Origin: Balneolales bacterium
GTDB lineage: Bacteria > Bacteroidota > Rhodothermia > Balneolales > Natronogracilivirgulaceae
DNA length: 6,348 nucleotides
Reading direction: 5' to 3'
Assembly (NCBI GenBank): GCA_007133995.1
Contig: SLLP01000021.1
Location: 1 to 6,348, forward strand
Position 1 is the stretch's first letter, and the number at the start of each line of letters is the position of its first letter. A program made the translations under genes and the position numbers. The notes under the pieces were generated by a model. That model saw only the letters and a list, made by a program, of their open reading frames with translations. It was not told the DNA's origin and made no database searches. Below, piece by piece: positions 1 through 6,191 of the stretch.

Positions 1-346
1 CAATGAATGAAATCCCGGTGGATTCACCCATACAGTGGTTTTTCACAAAAACAGCCAAAGGCAAATTGGCCGCCTGCATAAGCTCTACAAACCGATTATA
101 AGAAACCGTATTGGGAAAAAGGGGTATCATATGTACCTTAACGTAGTTGATGTAAAAACCCTTCATGGTCCGGAATCCACTGTGGTGGAACAAAATCATA
201 ATGGTGATTACCTCGCTGGTGCACATTTTGGATGGTTTCTTCGGTGCGTTGCCCAACAGGGCCGGGTCGAGAACTCGTTTGAAGGCTTTGTAAAAGTCAT
301 CAACGGCACAGAATATTTCAGTGGCTTTATCGTCGGAAAGGTTCAT
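1..346 (-). CDS. IS982-family transposase, N-terminal 115 residues (partial)
   Basis: This is the start of a DDE-type transposase that would move the IS by cut-and-paste. The frame has no stop from codon 1 to the window edge. Recognised family features are the opening MNLSDDKATEIFCAVDDF, the block TSEVITIMILFHHSGFRTMK (residues 43-62), FYINYV (64-69), the VSYNRFVELM block (81-90) and the end STGISFI (109-115). In the family that last motif continues into the first catalytic Asp (GISFID), so the window stops right before the active site begins. I chose ATG at 346 because the family usually begins with a similar MN-x-x-x-D/E-K segment. The frame stays open to another ATG at 424, which would add 26 basic residues of no known kind, with a stop at 434-436. 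No clear Shine-Dalgarno precedes ATG 346. Whether the gene is intact further on cannot be seen. Confidence 0.85.
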   Translation of the reverse strand, partial: MNLSDDKATEIFCAVDDFYKAFKRVLDPALLGNAPKKPSKMCTSEVITIMILFHHSGFRTMKGFYINYVKVHMIPLFPNTVSYNRFVELMQAANLPLAVFVKNHCMGESTGISFI

Positions 347-454
347 GGAAAAGTTGGTTATGTTTTTGTTATTGTTCAACTTAATATAGCCAATTTTCCT
401 GACTTTTCCGACTTTTAAATTCATAAGCCACAACTATTTACATCATTTTTTCAA

Positions 455-479
455 CAAGAATTATTAATCGAACTCAGGT
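455..479 (-). repeat. Candidate terminal inverted repeat of the IS982 element
   Basis: On the minus strand the element appears to open with ACCTGAGTTCGATTAATAAT from 479 inward. The ACC tip is typical of the family and the AT-rich sequence starts here. Only one end is in the window, so the repeat cannot be confirmed by matching it to a partner, and its inner limit is a guess. Confidence 0.4.
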
Positions 480-486
480 TACAAGG

Positions 487-3018
487 TCAGGCCTCACTGA
501 CACCCGGCTGCACCAGCGGCCCGGTGGTGACCGTATTAACCTGCTTCTCCAGCTCGCCCAGCGAGTGCTGTCGCCGCTGCAGCGATGAGGAGTGCAGGGT
601 GACGAATATCGAGCTGAGCATCATCGCCAGGATAGCAAAAAACGGGTGAAGCAGTCCCATAAGGGCAACACCGATCCCGACAAAATTATATACAATGGCC
701 CAGAAGAAGTTGATGCGGATCGTGCCGGTGATCTTTCCTGCGAAATCCAGCATTTCCGGGATTACGCTCAGGTTCGGGTGGAACAGCACGAAATCGGCAT
801 GATTGCGAATGCTGAGTGTCCCGTTGTAAACGCCAACCCCGAGGTCCGCCTTGTTGATCGCCATCAAGTCATTGGTCCCGTCGCCCACAAACATCACCTT
901 TCCGTAGTGCTGACGGTATTCATTCACCAGTTCGGCTTTGCGTTCCGGTGTGCATCCACTGTGGTAGTCGAAATCCGGGTGGATATCGGCTTCCAGAGCG
1001 ACCGCTGGCTCGGAAGGATCGCCAGTGACAACCGCGACCCTGACCCCGTTTTCTTCCTGCAGGCGCCGGATCACCTTCCAGAGATGACGCCGCGGCGGCT
1101 GGTAGATGCAGAGCCGGAGCATCAAACGGCCATCCATGAACAGACCCAGTTCCGACTCCCCCAACCGGCCCTTCGCTTCGGGATGATTGCCATTGACCAG
1201 CAGGATCTGACGTCCTGCCGCAGGCTTTGACGTGGCCTTCTGTGATTCGTCCGGCCGCGATGCGTTTTCCCGCGCACCACTTTTGCCGCCATTCGCAGGC
1301 GTATCCAGCCGTGCTTCCTGTTGTTTCAGGTCAGCGGAGGTATCCACGCCTCCGTAGCACCCTTCCATCCCCAATCCAGGCAGCATCCGGGCCTGGTTCG
1401 GCCATATGGGATCGAGTCCGTTCTGGTCCAGATACCGCCGCAAGGCTTTGGCAAAGGGGTGCTCCTGGTCCATTTCGAGTCCGCCTGCCAGACGCATGAG
1501 ACGCTCGACCGGCCAGTCGGGATCATCGGTCATACTCCGGATCGACCGGACCGCAACGCCTTCGGTCAGTGTGCCGGTTTTGTCAAATAGGACCACTTTC
1601 GTTTCCGACAGCTTCTCCAGCGCTCGGCTGCCTCCCATGGCAATGACGCCGGACCGGTGCAGGCGCTGGTTGGCGACCCAAAGCGCCGCCGGAGTGGATA
1701 TGGAGAAAGCACACGGACAGCCGATGAGCAGCACGGCCAGAAATACATGGAGACCCTGGGGCAGGTCAGCCGCCCACGTGTGGTAGGCAAGCCCGGCAAA
1801 AGCCGCGGTCATCACCAGAGCCAGTAACATCGATGCGCCTCTGGCCGCGAATCGTTCGTAATAGCCCGGCCGCGAACGCATGGCTCGCGCCCGGCGCAGG
1901 TATTCCTGCAGCGACGACTCCCGGTAGGGCTGGGTGACCTGCAGGACCATGCCACCGTCTATGCTGACGCTACCCGACGTGATGGCATCGCCTTTTTGTT
2001 TCCGGACCGGGTCCGGTTCCCCGGTGAGATGGGATTCATCGACAAAACCGGCACCCTCGCTCACCACGGCGTCGGTAAGCAGCGGCTGCCCCGCTTCCGC
2101 CAGATAACGGTCTCCTTTCACCAGGGTCTCAACACCTATCCGGATCGCGCGTTTAGCCTGCGACGATACGGCATTGTCATAGGCATTCTCATCGGTATCG
2201 GCACAGGAGAGGGCATCGGCCTTGTCCGCGTCGGTTGCATCCCTGCCATCGGCAGCCACTTTTTCCTCACCCTCGGCACGGCCATCCCCGGCTACTTTCA
2301 GTACTTCCGGGGATACCTCCGTCTCCCACAAGCGGGTATATGCCGCCATGCCGCGCTTGATATGCGTGTCCAGCAGCAGGCTGCCGACATAGAAGGTCAG
2401 GATCATAGCCGAGGTCTCGAAATAGGTCGGACCGGCACCGGGACCAACCGGTGCGGAAAGGCCGTGCAATTCCGCCGTAAGCGTATTCCAGGCCGAAAGA
2501 AGCCATGCCGCTCCCGATCCGGTAAAGATAAGAGAGGCCAGGCTCAGTCGCCGGTCGGATATCTCGCGTTTCAGATTGTCCAGGAAGGGGCCGGCGAGCA
2601 GCAGCATGACCCCGGTCGCCAGGGCAAGGCTCACATACCTCAGGAATGCCGGGGCCTGACCGGCCTCGAAATGCAGCGTCAGACTGATGAATATCAGGAA
2701 CATCGAGGCGATAAGGGCCAGTGAGAATCGAAGGTAGAGCAGGTTCAGGGGGGACAGGCGGTCGGACGCGCCGCCATCGGCCGGCTTGTGCTGCTCCATT
2801 TCCCAGACCATGCGGCACCCGAAGCAGCAGAACAGCGGTCCGGACGAGGTCGGAGCGGACGCAGATTGCGCCGCGTGCGAATCCTTTGTATGCGCCCACG
2901 AGGGTGGTGAGTGCGACAGGGAGGGCGCCGCCGAGGGTGATGGCGGGTGCGAAGAGGGCGCCGAAACAGGCAACCCGCAGTGCACGCAAACCGGGGTATG
3001 CTGTGTTTCCTGTTTCAA
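487..3018 (-). CDS. ccoI: CcoI/FixI-type copper-transporting P1B ATPase (cbb3 oxidase assembly)
   Basis: An inner-membrane copper ATPase of 843 residues. CcoI/FixI exports copper needed to build the CuB site of cbb3 oxidase. The N-terminus has the FixI-type cysteine motifs CVHCG (Cys11, Cys14) and FCCFGC (Cys64, 65, 68). Eight membrane segments are visible near residues 92-115, 125-147, 157-178, 200-218, 393-413, 424-444, 768-788 and 790-806. The actuator domain has TGE (332-334), helix 6 has the CPC metal site (434-436), the phosphorylation motif DKTGT starts at Asp479, an HP motif is at 520-521, TGD at 665-667 and GDGTND at 712-717, so all catalytic motifs are present. Oddities: no HMA domain (GMxCxxC) lies between the Cys motifs and helix 1, and low-complexity insertions sit at about 18-60, 240-290 and 557-602. 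The start is TTG, 1 nt after the ccoP stop; a TAG lies four codons upstream in frame and no upstream ATG exists. The next ATG (Met70) would lose the Cys motifs. No strong Shine-Dalgarno is seen, so translation is probably coupled to ccoP. Confidence 0.93.
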   Translation of the reverse strand: MKQETQHTPVCVHCGLPVSAPSSHPPSPSAAPSLSHSPPSWAHTKDSHAAQSASAPTSSGPLFCCFGCRMVWEMEQHKPADGGASDRLSPLNLLYLRFSLALIASMFLIFISLTLHFEAGQAPAFLRYVSLALATGVMLLLAGPFLDNLKREISDRRLSLASLIFTGSGAAWLLSAWNTLTAELHGLSAPVGPGAGPTYFETSAMILTFYVGSLLLDTHIKRGMAAYTRLWETEVSPEVLKVAGDGRAEGEEKVAADGRDATDADKADALSCADTDENAYDNAVSSQAKRAIRIGVETLVKGDRYLAEAGQPLLTDAVVSEGAGFVDESHLTGEPDPVRKQKGDAITSGSVSIDGGMVLQVTQPYRESSLQEYLRRARAMRSRPGYYERFAARGASMLLALVMTAAFAGLAYHTWAADLPQGLHVFLAVLLIGCPCAFSISTPAALWVANQRLHRSGVIAMGGSRALEKLSETKVVLFDKTGTLTEGVAVRSIRSMTDDPDWPVERLMRLAGGLEMDQEHPFAKALRRYLDQNGLDPIWPNQARMLPGLGMEGCYGGVDTSADLKQQEARLDTPANGGKSGARENASRPDESQKATSKPAAGRQILLVNGNHPEAKGRLGESELGLFMDGRLMLRLCIYQPPRRHLWKVIRRLQEENGVRVAVVTGDPSEPAVALEADIHPDFDYHSGCTPERKAELVNEYRQHYGKVMFVGDGTNDLMAINKADLGVGVYNGTLSIRNHADFVLFHPNLSVIPEMLDFAGKITGTIRINFFWAIVYNFVGIGVALMGLLHPFFAILAMMLSSIFVTLHSSSLQRRQHSLGELEKQVNTVTTGPLVQPGVSEA

Positions 3019-3019
3019 A

Positions 3020-3832
3020 TCAGCGATCTATGAAAGCATCCAGCTCCGACTCGGTCCATTGATCGGTTATTCCCGACGTGGCTTCCCGCATTTCGGCAAC
3101 TTCCTCGGGCTGGACCTCCGGGGCCTCATTGCCGAACGAATTCCGGATATATGTGACCACCGAGGCCACTTCCTCATCCGATAGCAAACGGCCGAAACCC
3201 GGCATCACGGCATTGTAGGTTACCCCTTCGCGCACAATCTCACCCTGAAATCCCTGCAGCACAATCTTGACCGGCCGCTCTGGAACACCGACCACCCAGT
3301 CCGACCCGCCCAATGGAGGGAACGCACCGGGCACGCCGGCGCCGTCCTGCTGGTGACAGGATTGGCATACACGGGTGTAAACGCGTCGCCCCTCGGCCAT
3401 CAAATCCAGCTCGACTTCTTCCAGGTCCGGTGGTACCGGATCCGTAAACAGCACATGCGGCTGGTCGGAAATCTCGCCGAGATAGCGACCCATATAGAAA
3501 AAACCGAAGGCCAGGGTAGCAATGATGATCGCATACATCCACCAGGGGCCACGCTCATTGCCTTCCTCCGGGATCTGCTCTTCCTTTTCCAGGGCGGCGC
3601 GATGGAGCTCCTCTATGCTGCGCTCATCCTCGATATCCGTAAATTCGCCGGAATCCTTCCGGCTCCCTTTCTTCTGACGGTCCGGGTCGGCGTTTTTCTT
3701 GGGGACGTTGTCCCGGTCACGATCCTGTTCCTTGTCCTTGTCACGATCATGCTTTTGGTCCTTGTCACGATCGCGTTTCCGATCCTTATCGCCGCCTTGT
3801 CCGGGGTTACCGAAATGTTGTTCATCAGCCAT
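3020..3832 (-). CDS. ccoP: CcoP-like subunit of cbb3 oxidase, mono-heme cytochrome c with charged N-terminal tail
   Basis: A membrane-anchored c-type cytochrome of 270 residues that should pass electrons toward CcoO and CcoN. Layout: a very hydrophilic N-terminal region (about 1-95) containing an Asp/Arg/Lys octad repeat (21-42), one membrane helix (about 97-118, after GPWW), then a single class I cytochrome c domain outside the membrane with CQSCH (Cys156, Cys159, His160) and a likely axial Met210 in AVMPGFG. The C-terminal tail (about 236-270) is acidic. Proteobacterial CcoP usually has two CxxCH motifs; only one is found here, in a protein of similar length, the extra length being the charged tail. 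The CcoP name rests mainly on position between ccoO and ccoI and on the TM-plus-cytochrome layout. CAGGAG at 3840-3845, 7 nt before the ATG, is a good ribosome binding site. The ATG overlaps the ccoO stop by one base (TGATG). Confidence 0.85.
   Translation of the reverse strand: MADEQHFGNPGQGGDKDRKRDRDKDQKHDRDKDKEQDRDRDNVPKKNADPDRQKKGSRKDSGEFTDIEDERSIEELHRAALEKEEQIPEEGNERGPWWMYAIIIATLAFGFFYMGRYLGEISDQPHVLFTDPVPPDLEEVELDLMAEGRRVYTRVCQSCHQQDGAGVPGAFPPLGGSDWVVGVPERPVKIVLQGFQGEIVREGVTYNAVMPGFGRLLSDEEVASVVTYIRNSFGNEAPEVQPEEVAEMREATSGITDQWTESELDAFIDR
3707..3772 (-). repeat. Eight-codon tandem repeat inside ccoP
   Basis: Three units of 24 nt encode DRDKDQKH, DRDKDKEQ and DRDRDNVP (residues 21-44; the clear part is 21-42). 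At DNA level the plus-strand string gtcacgatc recurs at 3716, 3740 and 3764, exactly 24 nt apart, and the 15-mer gtccttgtcacgatc occurs at 3734 and 3758. The near-identical bases suggest recent duplication by slippage. It makes a cytoplasmic tail of alternating charges. Confidence 0.8.
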
Positions 3833-4407
3833 CAGTCCACTCCTGCAATTTGCTGGTCAAGGGAAATGAGGTAAGTCACCAGGTAGCGTGCCTCGTCGGT
3901 CGGCAGCACCTTCATTCCGGGGATGCGATACGCTTCGGGCAGCCGCAGCCCTTCCCGGCCCGGACGCGCATCCTCACTCACCACCTCAAAAAGCCAGGGA
4001 AATGGCGGCATAATGCTGTGCTCATTGATGGCCCGCGGTTGATAGAGATTGAGATAGTGCCAGTCGCGTCCCGGCTGGCGGGCGCCGATATTGGCCAGGT
4101 CCGGTCCGGTGCGCATGGTGCCCAGATTGTGCGGCAACAGGTTGCGATAGTCAGTGGCCACGCTGGCGCGACCCCATCCCCGTTCAAAATCTGCGCCGAA
4201 ACCCTCCGCTCGCACCTGCTTGGAGTGGCAGTAAATGCATCCTTCCCGCACAAAAATACGATGGCCTTCGGTGACCTCGAACGGGGTGAAATAGGTCGGC
4301 TCCTTGACCCCCTCATCAATAAACATTTTCGGAAGGATTGTCAGGCCGAACATGGCAATCGCAAACGTGGCGATAATGCCGAAAAGAAGTATGGTGTTAC
4401 GCATCAT
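3832..4407 (-). CDS. ccoO: CcoO, mono-heme cytochrome c subunit II of cbb3 oxidase
   Basis: A 191-residue membrane-anchored cytochrome c of the C-family oxidase, the electron entry next to CcoN. One N-terminal membrane helix (about 5-25) anchors a periplasmic domain. The heme c motif is CIYCHSKQVR (Cys57, Cys60, His61), very characteristic of CcoO, and the likely axial Met133 is in SIMPPFPWLF. Other conserved CcoO stretches are RTGPDLANIGAR (99-110) and WHYLNLYQPRAI (116-127). Length is close to the family norm of roughly 200 residues. The start ATG overlaps the ccoN stop (ATGA), preceded by AGGAG at 4416-4420 with 8 nt spacing. A second ATG follows directly. The gene is separate from ccoN, unlike the ccoNO fusion common in Bacteroidetes. 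Confidence 0.96.
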   Translation of the reverse strand: MMRNTILLFGIIATFAIAMFGLTILPKMFIDEGVKEPTYFTPFEVTEGHRIFVREGCIYCHSKQVRAEGFGADFERGWGRASVATDYRNLLPHNLGTMRTGPDLANIGARQPGRDWHYLNLYQPRAINEHSIMPPFPWLFEVVSEDARPGREGLRLPEAYRIPGMKVLPTDEARYLVTYLISLDQQIAGVD

Positions 4408-5867
4408 GACGCAAACTCCTCTCTGATTTTATTCCAGATAAGTGGGGATGCCGGCTGTTCACCGGGGCGATATACCATGCGGAACATCAGCCAGGCGAAG
4501 ATCAGGTGTCCGGCCGTCATCAGCACTCCCGAAACCGAACGCGCAGCCAGGTAAGGTATGGTCATGGTCACCGTATCGGTGAAGGGCACGTCCGGATCGA
4601 TCATTGCAAAGCCCTGGAATACCCCGATGCCCTGCAGTGCGACGGTATAGATGATGATACCGAGGGCCGTAAGCCAGAAGTGCCATTTTATGAGGCCCTT
4701 GGAATGCCATTCGCGCATGGTGATACGGGGAATGATGTAGTAGCACGCTCCGAACAGCATCATGGTGACGAACGCGTACATGCCGATGTGGGCATGGGCC
4801 ACCACGAAATGGGTGAAATGGATCACTTCGTTGGCCGACCGCAGGGCCTGTGCAGCGCCCTGAAGGCTGACGAAGGTATAGCTCATGGCGGCAAAGACCA
4901 CGAAACGCAGCGTGGGCGAGTTGATCACGGCCCGGAACGAGCCCACTACCGTCATGTGGTGGTTCACCGCCACGACCACCACCGGGATTACCATCATCAC
5001 ACTCGCGGAGATGGATATGGTGACGAACCAGGTGGGTACCGGTCCGCCAATGAGATGGTGGAACCCGTTCCAGTTGTAGAACAGCGCCAGTGCCCAGAAA
5101 CCGAGCAGCGAAAGGCCATAGCTGTAGATCGGCCGGCCCAGCACTTTGGGGATGAAGTAGTACGCGGCAGCCAGGCCCACAGGCGTAAACCAGAGTCCCA
5201 GGGCGTTATGCGCGTACCACCAGTTCATGCCGGCCTGCACCGTGGGTGTGTCGAAAATCGGCAGCGACGAGACGAGCCCGAGCAGCGGGAACCAGAGAAA
5301 CGCGGCGATAATATACCATACCGAAACATAGAGTTGTTTCACCCGCCGGGTGATAAGCATCAACAGTACCGATGCAGACATTATGATCACGCAGAGCACG
5401 ATCGCGACCATCGTAGAGACCGGGAACTCCAGCCATTCGATCCCACGTGAAAAACCTGCAAGAATCTGGATGCTGCCGAGCAGCAGGCCGATATTCCAGA
5501 TCACGCCGGCGATAATGATGTAGCCGCGCAGCATGATCGGCACCTTGAGCAGCCGGCTCAGCATCCACAAGGCCACGCCGGCACCGGTAAGCGACGCCCA
5601 TCCATAGACCATGGTATTCAGGTGCAGCGGCCGCACGCGCCCGAACGTAAGCCATCCGGCCGTGCCCAGCCAGTCGGGCAGATGCATCTTTAATGAAGCC
5701 ACCAATGCCAGCAGCGTTCCGAACAACAGCCAGAACATGCCGGACAGAATCAGGAACATCACGACAAACCGCGCCTTGCGGTCCAGTTCACTGACAGATA
5801 ACGTGTTGGGTTGCTTACTTCCGGGATCCACGGGTTTTCTCTTCTCCTTTGTAAGGTTTGTTCTCAT
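4404..5867 (-). CDS. ccoN: CcoN, catalytic subunit I of cbb3-type cytochrome c oxidase
   Basis: The heme-copper subunit that reduces oxygen and helps pump protons, with about 12 membrane helices in 487 residues. The cofactor ligands can be placed by their spacing, which matches the known Pseudomonas stutzeri CcoN. They are His82 (RPLHLN) and His360 for the low-spin heme b, His358 for heme b3 (both in VVAHAHIG), and His220 (WWYAHN), His270 and His271 (NGFHHL) for CuB. Tyr264 (ALALFYNWNG) stands where the cross-linked helix VII tyrosine sits, a mark of the C family. Start: ATG 5867 is preceded by AAGGAAG and gives a 53-nt overlap with ccoS. GTG 5831, with AAGGAG at 5844-5849 (12 nt away), would give 475 residues and only a 17-nt overlap and remains possible. 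The frame also runs up to an ATG at 5963, deep inside ccoS, which is unlikely. Nothing essential is missing. Confidence 0.96.
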   Translation of the reverse strand: MRTNLTKEKRKPVDPGSKQPNTLSVSELDRKARFVVMFLILSGMFWLLFGTLLALVASLKMHLPDWLGTAGWLTFGRVRPLHLNTMVYGWASLTGAGVALWMLSRLLKVPIMLRGYIIIAGVIWNIGLLLGSIQILAGFSRGIEWLEFPVSTMVAIVLCVIIMSASVLLMLITRRVKQLYVSVWYIIAAFLWFPLLGLVSSLPIFDTPTVQAGMNWWYAHNALGLWFTPVGLAAAYYFIPKVLGRPIYSYGLSLLGFWALALFYNWNGFHHLIGGPVPTWFVTISISASVMMVIPVVVVAVNHHMTVVGSFRAVINSPTLRFVVFAAMSYTFVSLQGAAQALRSANEVIHFTHFVVAHAHIGMYAFVTMMLFGACYYIIPRITMREWHSKGLIKWHFWLTALGIIIYTVALQGIGVFQGFAMIDPDVPFTDTVTMTIPYLAARSVSGVLMTAGHLIFAWLMFRMVYRPGEQPASPLIWNKIREEFAS

Positions 5868-6057
5868 CCAGATCTTCCTTATCCCCGAAAATCTGGTCGG
5901 TTCGCCGTCCCGCAGGCTCCTCATCGTCAAAAGGAAGCATGCTTCCCTTCTGTATGTTGTCAAACTGGCCGTTGAAAAACGCCCAGAGAAACAGAGCCAG
6001 GCCGCCTCCGATGATAAGAAGGGATGACAGGACCAGGATCAACGCTCCGGAACTCAT
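5815..6057 (-). CDS. ccoS: CcoS, cbb3 oxidase maturation protein
   Basis: A small membrane protein of 80 residues. In other bacteria CcoS is needed to insert heme and copper into CcoN, though its mechanism is unclear. It has one N-terminal membrane helix (about 4-27) followed by the family signature FLWAFFNGQFDN (23-34), then an acidic patch LPFDDEE (41-47). The remaining tail to residue 80 is hydrophilic and charged, a little longer than in many CcoS proteins, and its coding sequence overlaps the start of ccoN. The ATG at 6057 has no recognisable Shine-Dalgarno. The gene comes first in the operon, whereas in many bacteria ccoS lies after ccoI. Confidence 0.92.
   Translation of the reverse strand: MSSGALILVLSSLLIIGGGLALFLWAFFNGQFDNIQKGSMLPFDDEEPAGRRTDQIFGDKEDLDENKPYKGEEKTRGSRK
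5874..5880 (-). promoter_or_regulatory. Ribosome binding site deciding the ccoN start
   Basis: On the minus strand AAGGAAG lies 6 nt before ATG 5867 (8 nt if only AAGGA pairs), inside ccoS. This is the best-spaced Shine-Dalgarno among the possible ccoN starts and is the reason the ATG is preferred over GTG 5831. Confidence 0.5.
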
Positions 6058-6088
6058 ATAACTAATTGTTAGAAATTGGCCTAAGCCA

Positions 6089-6102
6089 CTGATTTCAATA
6101 AA
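6089..6102. promoter_or_regulatory. Weak FNR/CRP-family-like site
   Basis: CTGAT-TTCA-ATAAA matches the FNR consensus TTGAT-N4-ATCAA at 8 of 10 positions. Such regulators often control cbb3 operons. The centre is only about 38 bp before the ccoS ATG, which would put a class II transcription start almost on the start codon. That makes activation from here doubtful, and a chance match is likely. Confidence 0.2.
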
Positions 6103-6151
6103 AACGCCTTTTCACAGACAGGCACCTTAAGCAGAGAGATACCTTCTATCC

Positions 6152-6191
6152 GGCAGCTGCCTGTATCAGACAAACGTCTTTTATCAGGCAG
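6152..6191. repeat. Nested inverted repeats in the operon leader
   Basis: CTGCCTG (6157-6163) and CAGGCAG (6185-6191) form a perfect 7-bp stem. Inside it AGAC/GTCT (6168-6171 and 6176-6179) forms a 4-bp hairpin with an AAAC loop. The 10-bp palindrome GGCAGCTGCC (6152-6161) overlaps the left arm. If it lies in the transcript it could fold, or it may be an operator or part of a small repeat. It lacks the GC-rich stem plus T-run of a strong terminator. Confidence 0.45.

Larger units (their letters stand above)
1..479 (-). mobile_element. IS982-family insertion sequence, 5' part (cut by window edge)
   Basis: The stretch encodes the N-terminal part of an IS982-type transposase on the minus strand and is visibly richer in A and T than the operon beside it, as expected of acquired DNA. 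Read on the minus strand, the proposed outer end starts at 479 with ACCTGAGTTCGATTAATAA. IS982 elements usually end in ACC, so this boundary is reasonable but unproven, because the other end lies beyond position 1. The end falls 7 nt after the ccoI stop codon, so no cco gene is broken. The bases just outside it (from 480, tacaagg) would hold the target duplication. The element points the same way as the operon and no terminator is visible between them. Confidence 0.75.

Noticed and set aside
35..418. A 127-residue plus-strand reading frame
   Set aside because: It is antisense to the IS982 transposase frame, whose family motifs are clear on the minus strand.
420..490. A terminator between ccoI and the transposase
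   Set aside because: I found no GC-rich stem followed by a T-run in this stretch on the minus strand.
592..1230. Long plus-strand frames opposite ccoI and ccoN (also 1996-2724 and 4506-5450)
   Set aside because: They are shadows of GC-rich genes, rich in His, Arg and Gly, with no family resemblance.
2267..2989. A 240-residue minus-strand frame overlapping ccoI
   Set aside because: It is an alternate frame of ccoI; the ccoI frame carries the cysteine and ATPase motifs.
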